NCBI GenBank assembly: GCA_025765595.1
Contig: JAIVFH010000065.1
Location: 124,001 to 188,000 of the forward strand
From: Obelidium mucronatum
Lineage: Eukaryota; Chytridiomycota; Chytridiomycetes; Chytridiales; Chytriomycetaceae
Length of the DNA: 64,000 nt
Direction: 5' to 3'
The notes under the pieces are model-generated. The model saw only the letters and a list, made by a program, of their open reading frames with translations, was not told where the DNA came from and did no database searches. The translations under genes were made by a program, and so were the position numbers. This document shows, piece by piece, positions 43,431 through 64,000 of this stretch (the first letter of the stretch is position 1; each line of letters opens with the position of its first letter).

Positions 43431-44209
43431 AAATTTGCAGATGTCCTATATCTTGTTGATCATCAAAACGCGACTACCGCACCTTATGTAAAGTAAGAAT
43501 ATTCCCATCTGACAGTGTCCTGTCTTTGACTCTCTGCAAAAACACAGTATTGATGATACAGACTTGTGGAAGGTATTGTTATTTTGTTTTATTTCATGCA
43601 ATGGAACATCAACACCTGATTGGCAAATCTCGGTAATCACACACATTTAACCCCATCCAATAATACTAAATTATTGGATGAGATAGTGGAATTGTACTAA
43701 TATGCAGATGCTTTGTAGTGCTGTGCCACCCATTGTCGCCGTACAGAGAAAAAGGGGTACTAGCTTTTAGCTAGCTAGCTAAAAAGGATTAACTGCACCA
43801 TCTGCTCCGAGCCTCCGACAGTGCATTGATGGAAGCGCATTCTCCTGCTCTCAACTTTTATTCTCTTTATTGATCATGATCAATAGCTATTGCTCTTCGT
43901 TGAGTTCTGAAGTCTGTTGCTGAGTGTGGACCAATGACAAAATTCCTATTTCTTATTCCCGAACCTCGCCCACCACTTCTTGTCAAGCACCAGGAATCCA
44001 GGATAGAGCGAAGTATTTGTCAGAGCATGGAGTATAATAAACGCAGACTACACTTCAAATGTCAAAGTTGACATTTGATGCATGTGTAATCTTGTGAAGC
44101 TCAAACAACAAATGCGCTTGGCGGTTCTGAAGTCCACCTTTGCTGTGTTCCACGTGGCCGTTTGTGGTGAAGAGAATCAGACGAACACTGAAATAAACAC
44201 CCAAAAATA
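43431..44209. other. Gene-free region with short perfect palindromes
   Basis: About 780 bp upstream of the VWA-Vint gene. It contains three perfect dyads: arms 43654-43664/43670-43680 (CATCCAATAAT and its complement), 43765-43784 (20-bp AGCTAGCT-centred palindrome) and 43869-43884 (ATTGATCATGATCAAT). The promoter of the VWA-Vint gene must lie in the right part. Confidence 0.6.
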
Positions 44210-46708
44210 ATGCTTTCGAACCCAGAAAACGACATCCAAGTGCGCACGACACATGCGCATGATTGAGCAAACGAATGCCGTTCTCGTATCCATCAACGCT
44301 CCTTCAGCAGCTACCACCAGGGCGCCAGTCAAGATTGTGTGCTGTGGTGGATGTGTGAGTGCAAGTCCGACTGATAGTGGGAGAAAACTAACAGACACCC
44401 ACTCTTGCTAGATCGGGATCAATGAACTCAACTGTAAACGCTCCAGGCTCAAAAGAGAGCGATGGCTTGACTACGCTCGACATTGTCAAGGTGACTCCAC
44501 ACCCCACCCAGCCCAATTAACTTTTTGAAACTCATCCAATTTGATCGATTCTAGCACGCTGTGAAAACGATTGTTTCTTCTCTGGGGGATGGAGACTACC
44601 TTTCAATCGTCAGCTTTGCTCACGACTCCGTTGTGGATCTTCCCTTGATTGTGATGCAAACTGGCGATGATATGTCTGGGAAGGAACGGGCGCTTAGCGT
44701 TGTAGAATCACTGCACACCAGAGGAACAACAAATATTTGGGCTGGCTTGGACTCCGCCTTGGGCCAATTCAGAAGTACAGGCAACGACGGTGCCGTCAAT
44801 GCAATCTTGCTCTTTACTGACGGTAAATTATTTTCTCACTATTGGCCCCTATAGTGGAGTCGGTTTGGATTTGACTGATTTTCTTGTTCAGGCTGTCCAA
44901 CTGATCGCCCTGCCGGTGGCGAGCTCGGTCAACTCCAAAAGTCGAAACAAGAATTTGGCGGACAACTGCCATGTATTGTAAACACCTTTGGATTTGGGTA
45001 TAGCTTGGATAGCACTCTGCTCAACAGTCTTGCGGTTTGTGGAAATGGAAGCTTTGCTTTCATTCCAGATGCAGGTAAATTGAAATGAAACACTTGGAAA
45101 CATGATTGGGAGCTTAAAATTACAAACTTGACAGGATTTGTTGGAACAGTGTTTGTTGATGCTGCTTGCAACCTTCTATCGTCGGCTGTGAAGACAGTGA
45201 CGGTCCAAGTCGAGGCACTCAACGGAGCAGAGCTTGAACTTTTTAACAATGAAACGTTGGTATTTGGCCACCACCCCGTTGTCGTCTCTCAGGAAACTTT
45301 TGCTGTTTCCAACCGCGGCGACGAAAACAATACTGCTGAAAAGTTGGAATCATCTGCAAGGTCTGCACCTGAAAAGGTTCCTCTTGACTACCCCGTCATT
45401 GAGGTCCAGTTGGGCACTGTCCAATCCGGACAACCCAAGGATCTCATTTTCACCCTCAAAAACCTCCCGTCGGTGCCAGACTCTGAGTTTTTAAAGGTCT
45501 CTGTATTCTACTCTTTGTTGGGATCTGGTGTTGAATCCGGAACATGTACCAAGACTGTTGTGTTGTCCTCGCGCTCCGGTGGCGATGAAAGCATTGACCG
45601 GGTGTCTGGGCAATGGTGTCGTCTTAATGCGGTTGATCGAGTAATGGACGCTTTTGAACTTGCGCATAATAAGGATTTCGACACTGCAGCGGAAACGGTC
45701 AAGGCACTCATCACAACTCTGAAAACTGTATGGGGAAACCTTCAAAGCGAAGAAAAAGATCGAGTGAAGGAGTTGCTGGTGGATATTGAAGGGCAAGTGC
45801 TCGAAGCTTTACAAGAAGCTTACTTCAAGAAGTGGGGAAAGCACTACTTGCTGTCTCTATTGAACGCACACCGCTTGCAGCAATGCAATAATTTCAAGGA
45901 CCCTGGTGTTCAGGTTTACCAGTCGCCGTTGTTTGAAGATTTGCGGGATGACATCAATGAGATCTTTTTAAAGCTCCCTGCTCCAAAGCCCAGCAGGCCA
46001 AGGCGCTCCGATTATTCCAGCTATTCGAGCTCTCGCTCGAACGATTCCAGCAATTTGACTTCTACCGTGACAAGTAGAGCAGCAGCACCCGCTCCTGTAG
46101 ATATGAGCAGATACTATGATTCCAGAGGTGTGTGCTTTGCTGGAGATTGCTGCGTTACTCTAGAAGACGGATCGACAATTCCTGTCAAGAATCTCCAAAA
46201 AGGAGCCCGTGTTTTGTCCCAAAACTCACGCCATTCTGCAGAAGTGCACTGCATTGTGGTCACTCGGATTTCATCGACATCACCATCGCAGTTGGTGCAC
46301 TTGAAGAAGAGTGGGTTGGTAATCACTCCATACCATCCTGTTCAAAGAAACGGGGTTTGGGCATTCCCATGCAACTTACCAGACGCAGAAGAATACAACG
46401 ACGCAAGCAGCGTCAATGCTATTTACAGTTTGATTCTCTGCGAAATGGAATGCTTGGATGGAGAAGACTGCACTTGTGGAAAGAAAATCCAATACGGTCC
46501 TTCCGTTTTTGTAAATGGAGATCTTTGTGCGGCGTTGGGTCATGGAATGGGAGATGATCAAGTCGAGGAGAGTGTTATTGGGCACGAGTACTTTGCATGT
46601 CGTGAAAGGGTTCTTGAGGATGTGATTCAAGGCCAAGGGTATGAATTACGGAGTTGTGGAGTGTCAGGGAGTGATGCGAAAGAGAGCGGATGGAGGCTCT
46701 GTGATTGA
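44210..46708 (+). CDS. VWA-Vint (von Willebrand A plus Hint/intein-like) protein
   Basis: Starts at ATG 44210 (MLSNPENDIQVRTTHAHD). The VWA domain has its metal-site motif VDVSGSM assembled across an intron (acceptor at 44411), continues DYLSIVSFAHDS, and has LLFTDG at the end of its exon (about 44822). A beta-rich Vwaint-like middle section follows, then a helical segment and a Ser-rich linker. The C-terminal ~190 residues are a Hint/Vint domain: CFAGDCCVTLEDGS with the catalytic Cys at its first position, LQKGARVLS, and TPYHPV with the B-block His. Hint domains self-cleave or form esters, so autoprocessing is expected. Two +1 skips, near 44265 and 44343, are needed in the first exons; the remaining ~2 kb reads cleanly. 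No signal peptide is seen. Confidence 0.85.
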
Positions 46709-47171
46709 TGGTATGGTCATTGTTTGATGTATGGTTTGTAGTTTGTACAAATAAAGGATGTGAATAGTTATCGTTTTAAGGAGGCGGCGGCTGTATTGCG
46801 TTGAAAGTATTATTGGGGTGCTTGGACCAAAGACCCGTTTTCTTCCACGAGCCTGAGTGGAAATGGACCCGTAAAATCCCACATTGAAAGTGGCAAAGAC
46901 ACTTTCATTCCAGAAGTCCCATGATAACCGGCATGTGACTCAGGAACAATTTGGTCTTGCTTCAACATTGTTCCACAGCGCCGTCACAGTGCTCAAGCAT
47001 CAGAAATATCATCTTGTACGCAACCACAATATGAAAAATTAAAAACTTGTGATGATGGATATACAAGTAAGCCAGTTGTTTAAACCCCCTGCATAAAAAT
47101 GTTTGGACCCAAGCACTAGCGTCAGATGACAGCCCAAGCCATGTTCAGCGCCACCTCCGCGCCACCTACGC
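46709..47171. other. Intergenic region with 3' UTR and upstream promoter
   Basis: About 460 bp. It holds the 3' end of the VWA-Vint transcript (an AATAAA at about 46750) and the upstream region of the secreted-protein gene. No ORF or RNA gene is visible. Confidence 0.6.
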
Positions 47172-47178
47172 TATAAAA
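47172..47178 (+). promoter_or_regulatory. TATA box of the secreted Cys-rich protein gene
   Basis: TATAAAA lies 49 bp before the ATG at 47227, in GC-richer surroundings (ACCTACGCTATAAAAGCTGC). Spacing fits a TATA-driven promoter with a very short 5' UTR; few other genes in the window show such a clear box, hinting at regulated, possibly inducible expression. Confidence 0.6.
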
Positions 47179-47226
47179 GCTGCATATACCGAAACAAGCT
47201 GAGCACAAATCAACTGAAATCCAAAG

Positions 47227-48428
47227 ATGCTTCTTGCTACCGTTCTGTCAACTTTTGCAATCATGGCTTTGGCCGCCCCAACTCAAGAACCCCTCCCCAG
47301 CACCATACGACTTCAATTAATGACGCACCGAGGACAAGCGGCTTTGGCACCAGCATCTGCTCATCTCACCTACTACGGAGGACCAGTTATTGCCAACGGT
47401 TTGTTCCTAAAAACATTTTTAATGTTACTTAACATACGTGTCTATCATTAACAGTTGAAGTCCACCCAATTTGGTACGGAAACGCTAATTACCAGTCCAA
47501 CCTCAACGCTTTCTACGCGGGTGTGACCAAGTCTTCTTGGATGGATGTCATGAACCAGTACGGCGTCTACCGTGGCTCAGCCGTTCCAGGATTCGGTGTT
47601 GCTGCCACCAAAACAAGTTTGGACGACGTGAAAGACATTCAAGCCATGTTAATCAATATGGTCAAAGCCGGAACAATTGCACCAACTGCCAACACTTACT
47701 ACCCAATCCACTTCGCGCCTGGAATTTCCATCACTCAAGGAGGTTCAGGATCATGCCAAGTCTTTTGCGCGTACCACGGAACCATTGATATCTCTTCTCT
47801 CAACAAGGGCACCAAGTACTTGTACTATGGAGTTATGCCAGACCAAGGTGGATCCTGTGCGGGAGGTTGTGGCTCCAATTCACAGACAGTCAACAACTTG
47901 TTTTCTGTTTCATCTCATGAACTTTGTGAGGCCGTGACTGATGCTGGAGTGGGGCTTGCTACTGCTAATGCAGCGCCACTGGCCTGGTACGACTCTGTGA
48001 ATGGAGAGAATGGTGACATTTGCAATGCCCAGCAGTTGAGTTTGCATTCGAATTTTTTTTGTGATTGCCATTTATCTTAAACCGAATGCATATATTTATA
48101 TAGAGGTACCACTGTTGGAGGCGATGGTGTGACATATGTGGTTCAAAAGCACTGGTCAAATGCCGACAACGCGTGTATCGCAAACTCTGCAGGCATTCCA
48201 CCCCAAACAACCACGAAGGCAGTTACAAAGACTACAACTGCAGTGATCAAAACAACCACCGTGGCCACCACTTGTGCTCACAACAAATGTGTTTCTGGTG
48301 TTGCCTTGAAGTCTACTTGTGACCCGTGCGTTGCCAAGATTGTTGCTGCGGATTCGTACTGTGGGTCGACTTCATGGGATAACGTTTGTGTGGGGGAAGT
48401 GAAGAGTGTCTGCGGAATCACTTGTTGA
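47227..48428 (+). CDS. Secreted protein with HE-containing putative protease-like domain and Cys-rich C-terminus
   Basis: Exons 47227-47398, 47455-48034 and 48104-48428 give 358 residues. A signal peptide (MLLATVLSTFAIMALAAP) is followed by VEVHPIWYGN, YYPIHFAPGI, a Cys-containing segment and SVSSHELCEAVTDAGVG with AWYDSVNGENGDICN. The HELxE-like sequence followed by ENGDIC recalls zincin-type metallopeptidases and exordium-like proteins; neither assignment is secure. A Thr-rich linker (TTTKAVTKTTTAVIK) leads to a C-terminal domain of about 50 residues with eight or so Cys (CAHNKC, CDPCV, WDNVCV). Likely acts outside the cell, perhaps on host or substrate polymers; that is inference. No frame breaks. 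Confidence 0.7.
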
Positions 48429-48612
48429 GACTTGTATTCCTGGGAATTCGTGGAGTCTGCTATGTTTTGGCTGTTTGGATTGAAATAAAATTTACTATGT
48501 TGAGCTGTTGTTGTGAAAGTCGGCAATACTAAAAGTAATCCTAAAGAGGAGTTCGATTGATCAATTAACGTAAGATAGCACTAAGTATTGATTATACGTC
48601 TTCAATGCGCAA

Positions 48613-48684
48613 GGGGTTATAGCTCAGTGGTAGAGCGCCTGGTTCGCATCCATGAGGCCGAGGGTTCAATCCCCTCTGACTCCA
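48613..48684 (+). tRNA. tRNA-Ala (anticodon CGC)
   Basis: 72-nt cloverleaf. The acceptor stem pairs GGGGTTA with TGACTCC (with G-T pairs), then the discriminator A. D arm GCTC/GAGC; anticodon arm CCTGG, loop TTCGCAT (anticodon CGC, reads GCG); T arm GAGGG, loop TTCAATC, CCCTC. The A box (TAGCTCAGTGG) and B box (GGTTCAATCC) are both present. The anticodon stem has one mismatch (second pair, C opposite T). No intron. A T run follows directly. Confidence 0.88.
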
Positions 48685-48689
48685 TTTTT
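48685..48689 (+). terminator. RNA polymerase III terminator
   Basis: Five T residues directly after the tRNA discriminator base, the standard Pol III stop signal. Confidence 0.8.
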
Positions 48690-48757
48690 AAAATTACTGT
48701 CATCAAGAAGAAAGATAAACCAGGATTTTTATCAGGCATTACTCACTCCATTTTCCT

Positions 48758-60176
<11,419 letters not shown>

Positions 60177-60188
60177 ATAAATGTATAA

Positions 60189-62960
60189 TTACCAAAGAAC
60201 ACATTTGCTTTTTGGATTCATGTTGCTGTTTGCTGGGCACTTGAATGCTTTTGAAAATTCTGCTGAATTCTTCAATGGACCATTCACGCGATGTTTTGGG
60301 GGACTGTGTGGGTCAGACAACCGCTTGACTTGAATGAAAGAGTCTTCATTCGAGCACCATAGTTGCCCATAAGATAAGAAAAACAGCTGTTCATGCGTGT
60401 AATTCCCGAGTCCTGGAAGCATCATGTTTTGTCCATCGTTTATGTTTTTGTTTGCAACAGATTTCCATGATTTTAAAGATGCGGACAGCCCTCCATTATC
60501 TGCAATGTTCTCGCCGTTTGACAGCAAGCTGTAGTTTATATAAGCTCAAAAAAGAGCTCCTTGAGGTCTCAAAACAAAACACCATACCCATCTACATTGT
60601 GTTGCTTCCCTTCGTCATCAGTAACATGATACGAGCTATACTGGTTCACTATGCACTGCGCTTTAGAGTTAAATGCGTTTTCAGATTCTTTCGTCCACCA
60701 GTCGTTCAATTTTCCTGCACTATCAAACAATCTACCCATGTTGTCGAAAGCGTGCACAATTTCGTGCCCAATAATCACACCAATAACTCCATAATTCATG
60801 TACTCTGGCCGATCAGCGTTGTACATGGGGTCCATAAGAATGGCGGCGGGGAAAACAATCTCGTTCCAGCTTGGATTCTGTGTGTGAAAAGTGAGATTGA
60901 GAAGGAGGTAAAACTCAGACATACATAGTACGCATTGACAGTACTCGGAGTCATGAACCATTCGGATCGATCGACGGGGCCAGCGATTTTCTCCAAATTC
61001 AATCGAATGAGGTTTCTTTCGCCCATCATTACATTCTCAAAAAACAAGTGTTCATCCATTGTGAACGGATATTTATCCGCAATGAACTGAGGATTAAAGA
61101 TGGAGTCGTCATACCCAATTTTAGTGGCGATTGAGTTTACTTTTTGGACCGCCAGTGCTTTTGTGGTGGCGTCAAGCCATGAGATGGATTCAAGTTTATC
61201 TGCAAATGAGGCTTTGATGTTTGAAACAAGGTCTTGTGCTGCCTTTCGGCTGGATTCTACAATCAGAAAAAGAGGCAACAACATGTATTTGATTACCTAA
61301 AATGTTCACAAACTTTTTTTTCCTGAGAGATTGAGATTACCTGGAAAGACTTTCTTGACAAACGCCTTGGCCATAACATCTCCGAGTATCGAATCAGCAC
61401 CATGCATACAGTATTGAGAAAGATAATTATCGAATGGCTTTTGTCGGTATTTATTGATGACTTCGGGATGACCACCAGCGTCGATAGGGATGGCAGTTTC
61501 TGTTTCCACGAACTCAATATAATCAGACAACTGCTGCCAAATGAGGTATAGTTCGAATACATCTGGACTAGTTTCGGCTATAATGGAATCCAAACGATGG
61601 TAATAGTCTTTTGTGGCAAGGTCAGCCACAACAGTACTGTCCAAACGATCGTAGAATGGCATTCTGGACTGAAAGTATGCTGTCATGTCGATGGTTTTAA
61701 GCGAAAGTGATGTGAGCGAAACTGGGTTGTATGTGAGGTTTGGATCTGCCTCATACAACAATTCCCTGAATGTCACAAACAATCAAGATCCGGATATGTA
61801 AAAGAATAAATTAAAAAACTTACTCTGAATAAAAGTGCTGAGCCAGACGCGTTTCGAGTTGGACGACTCCGCGGATCACCTTTTGGGGAGCTGAGGAATT
61901 TCCAAGAACTTGACCAATGTAGTGTGTCATTGCCCGCACCAAGTATTCTTGAAATTTAGAATCTCTGTAAGTTCTGCGGTGGTGCTGATAAGCCCGACTG
62001 CATAATCACCAAAACGTTTGTGTCTGGGTTATGTAAGTCAACATCAACAAACGCTGCGAAAAGTGGGAAAACTCCAATATCATGAGAAGCTGCCAAAGCG
62101 ATGGCTGCTTTTGATGCATTTAATTTGCCAGGATTCAGCGTAGACTCGAGTGGAAAGTTATCTTTCTGAAATTGGTTGAGATATTGTTTCAGGGGAGCTA
62201 ATCCGCGAAGTTTAATAGCCGTTCTGTTCAGACAGCTCTTGTAAGCCGATTGAAGATTTGTAAATGCTGTTTTGTCCAATGTTGCATCAGTAGCGTCCAA
62301 TGAGTTGTCCGGCTTGTAATCGCTGGTCAGAATCGATTTCAAGATTTTTGTATTTTTGGTCATCATTTTAGAGAATGTACTGATTCCGTGAGTGAAGTCT
62401 GGGATGGGGTTGTTTTCAATCCAATTGTTGCAATGCGAACTCATAAAAGTCATCACATGGGCCAATGGACTCATCCATTCCAGTGATCAGTGCGTTTGAC
62501 GACACAATACAGTCTCGTGAAGTGCAAATTTGTGACCATGATTGCTTTAAATGGTATGAGATACGTTAAAAATCTCGCAAAGTGCTGAGGACCAGTTACT
62601 CACAGGTTGAGGATTTGGAGAGAATGATTCAACAATCAAGAAAGCCAATATAGCTGCACATATTCCCATAAGAATTACAAGCAACTGCCGGGAGTTAAGC
62701 ATTGGAAGAGCTCTTGATCCAGGGGAAGTAGGGCTTGGAGAGTTGGATTCTATGTCATAAACTCTTGGATAATCTGACGAAATAGTGACGGACTTCTTTA
62801 TGCTCCCTTCAAATGTATCTTTTCGATCAAGAGATAATAGTTTATCGGTGTCTCGATGGTTCTCATCCGCTGGACTGCACGGATCAACCTTGACTGGGGT
62901 GCGTCCAGGTTGGCTTGATGTATCATCATTGTCGTCACCAATCTCAAAGGCGTTATTCAT
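60189..62960 (-). CDS. M13 (neprilysin-type) zinc metallopeptidase, membrane-anchored
   Basis: Type II membrane protein: acidic cytoplasmic N-terminus (~95 residues), one membrane helix (LLVILMGICAAILAFLIVESF at about 62700-62630), then the ectodomain. Conserved M13 features: DCIVSS and CDDFYEF with Cys, YSSYHVTDDEGK region, NPSWNEIVFPAAIL, the zinc motif GHEIVHAFD (about 60750), GENIADNGGL (third zinc ligand Glu) and the C-terminal CVLW. The family cleaves extracellular peptides. Introns are short. +1 skips are needed near 62430 (FYEF before CNNW) and near 61985; the rest reads cleanly. Tail-to-tail with Tao3 (12 bp apart); its ATG lies 87 bp from the stop of the amidotransferase. Confidence 0.88.
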
Positions 62961-63047
62961 TTCGCGCGAAGGAGTTCAACTTGTTCACCGTTTATCTTTA
63001 ACAATATGACAAGGGATCTCCAATGTCAATGCATCATTTTATTATTT

Positions 63048-63883
63048 TCAATCAAGCCCAAGAAATCTGACAATTTGTTTGCTGAACCAGAAGTTGTCGA
63101 CACCGTGGTTTTTATCCAGAAGCGATATGACTTCTTCAGAAAAGTTGGCGTCGAAAACTCCATTGTCACGCCGAAGTTTGACAATTTCGCGCACCATCGG
63201 TTCTGTGAATTCCGGATGGGACTGAATTGTTAATATTTGGTCTTCCTTCAGCAGCGCCTTAGAGGTAATAGATAAGAATTCGAACATTATAAATTCCGAT
63301 TGATTCCGACCTGTATTGGGCAGAGATCAGTTGCCATCAACACGGAAAATCCAGGAGGACAATCGACCACTATATCCCTGTGCATAGAGTAGAAGCTCTA
63401 ATCAAGATGATAAGCGCCCAAATGATACAATGATGATAGAACGCACCTGCAGAGTCTTTGTCAGCGCACTGGAAGAACTGCTTGCCCGCCTCTGTCAGGC
63501 ACCATTCTGATCCAGCCCGCTTCCCAGCCCCGCGGATTCCGCTCGATACGCGCGCGCCGAAGGCCTTCGCCACGATCTGGTGGCCGAAGCACACGCCGAC
63601 GACGCGCGTGCGCGCCAGGTCCAGCGCGCTTACGTAAGCGACGAGGGCGTCGACCCAGCCGCCGTCGTTCGCGCCGTGCTTCGAGCCGCTGACGACGACG
63701 GCAGTCCGGCGCCGCGCCGCGGGGCAGCTCGCCGGCCACGCAGTCGAACGCGGCCACGGCGAACGCCGCCGTCGGCGCCGCCGCGCGCAGCAGCCGCTCA
63801 AACAGCGCCGCGTAGTCGCCGCCGCCGGCCGCTGCGACCGGCGGCGCGGGCGTGTCGCAGACGAGGATGGCGATGCGGCGCAT
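63048..63883 (-). CDS. Class I glutamine amidotransferase-like protein, with frame breaks
   Basis: Starts at ATG 63883 (MRRIAILVCDTP). Core motifs: PDAVVVSGSKHGAND (after a +1 skip near 63693), RVVGVCFGHQIVAKAFGA with the nucleophile Cys, ERNPRGWEAGW, DIVVDCPPGFSVLMATDLCP, and SHPEFTEPMV with the catalytic His and Glu. It resembles yeast YLR126C-type GATases, whose substrates are poorly known. Skips are needed near 63693, 63550 (two) and 63508; they add to +4. The 5' half is extremely GC-rich. Two introns (about 63470-63415 and around 63310-63265) are likely. Length ~250 residues fits the family. Confidence 0.8.
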
Positions 63884-64000
63884 TTATTGACTTTTCTCCA
63901 TTTTTAATTTATCTTAAAATCCGCATTCTGTGATCCGCGCTTGAAGCAACTTTTCGACCCAAGCCGTCAATTTGGTCCGTGTCGTGCTTCACGTGACAAT
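63884..64000. other. 5' flank of the amidotransferase gene
   Basis: The last 117 bp of the window, AT-rich next to the ATG. This is the promoter-side region of the amidotransferase; nothing else can be identified. Confidence 0.5.

Noticed and set aside
40700..43700. CRISPR array
   Set aside because: Repeats are long and directly abutting without unique spacers, and the genome is eukaryotic.

Overview
This is a gene-dense piece of a eukaryotic nuclear genome, most likely from a zoosporic (chytrid-type) fungus. The evidence is: short spliceosomal introns, mostly 50-75 nt, with GTRAGT-like donors and CTAAY-like branch sites; a Furry/Tao3-type morphogenesis gene; a GH114-type secreted glycosidase; a plant-type LRR protein with an F-box-like start; a VWA-Vint protein; and a mitochondrial-type AsnRS and sideroflexin. 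No bacterial operon signals, CRISPR arrays or phage genes are visible. The assignment to chytrids is inference from gene content and intron style.

Layout. 0-7.2 kb: partial Gdown1-like gene (-), F-box/LRR gene (+), RPS6 (+), GH114-like gene (-), and a cell-surface protein with beta-sandwich repeats (-). 7.4-16.2 kb: a 2203-residue HEAT-like/disordered protein followed after only 5 bp by a 2OG-oxygenase-like gene, both (+). 16.5-22.3 kb: flavin-reductase-like gene (+), class II sirtuin (-), sideroflexin (+) and an unrecognised nuclear-looking protein (+). 22.6-31 kb: Fun30/SMARCAD1 remodeller (-), PA2G4/EBP1 (+), mitochondrial-type AsnRS (-). 31-39.5 kb: decayed F-box/ankyrin locus (-), MFS transporter (+), AAA ATPase (-), USP-like gene (+), secreted peroxiredoxin (-), unrecognised gene (+). 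39.5-44.2 kb: AT-rich, gene-free repeat island with a 113-bp direct repeat, five 154-bp tandem copies, and three diverged copies of a ~193-bp unit, many carrying CCAAT...ATTGG dyads. 44.2-64 kb: VWA-Vint protein (+), secreted Cys-rich protein (+), tRNA-Ala, an Arf-GTPase fusion (-), Tao3/Furry (+), M13 peptidase (-), class I glutamine amidotransferase (-).

Genes are packed tightly. Many pairs start head-to-head within about 30-50 bp (529/582, 18538/18577, 50666/50700) or end tail-to-tail within about 10-35 bp (17612/17645, 60176/60189), so promoters are probably shared.

The most striking signal is frame structure. About half of the genes (sirtuin, Fun30, PA2G4, AsnRS, USP-like, peroxiredoxin, VWA-Vint, Tao3, M13, amidotransferase, and the gene at 38.5 kb) can be read through conserved motifs only if one base is skipped at several points, and each case can be explained as a +1 event. 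The other genes, including one with 6.6 kb of coding sequence, show none. Uncorrected single-base insertions in the assembly are the simplest explanation, but the uneven, gene-by-gene distribution deserves a check against reads and transcripts.
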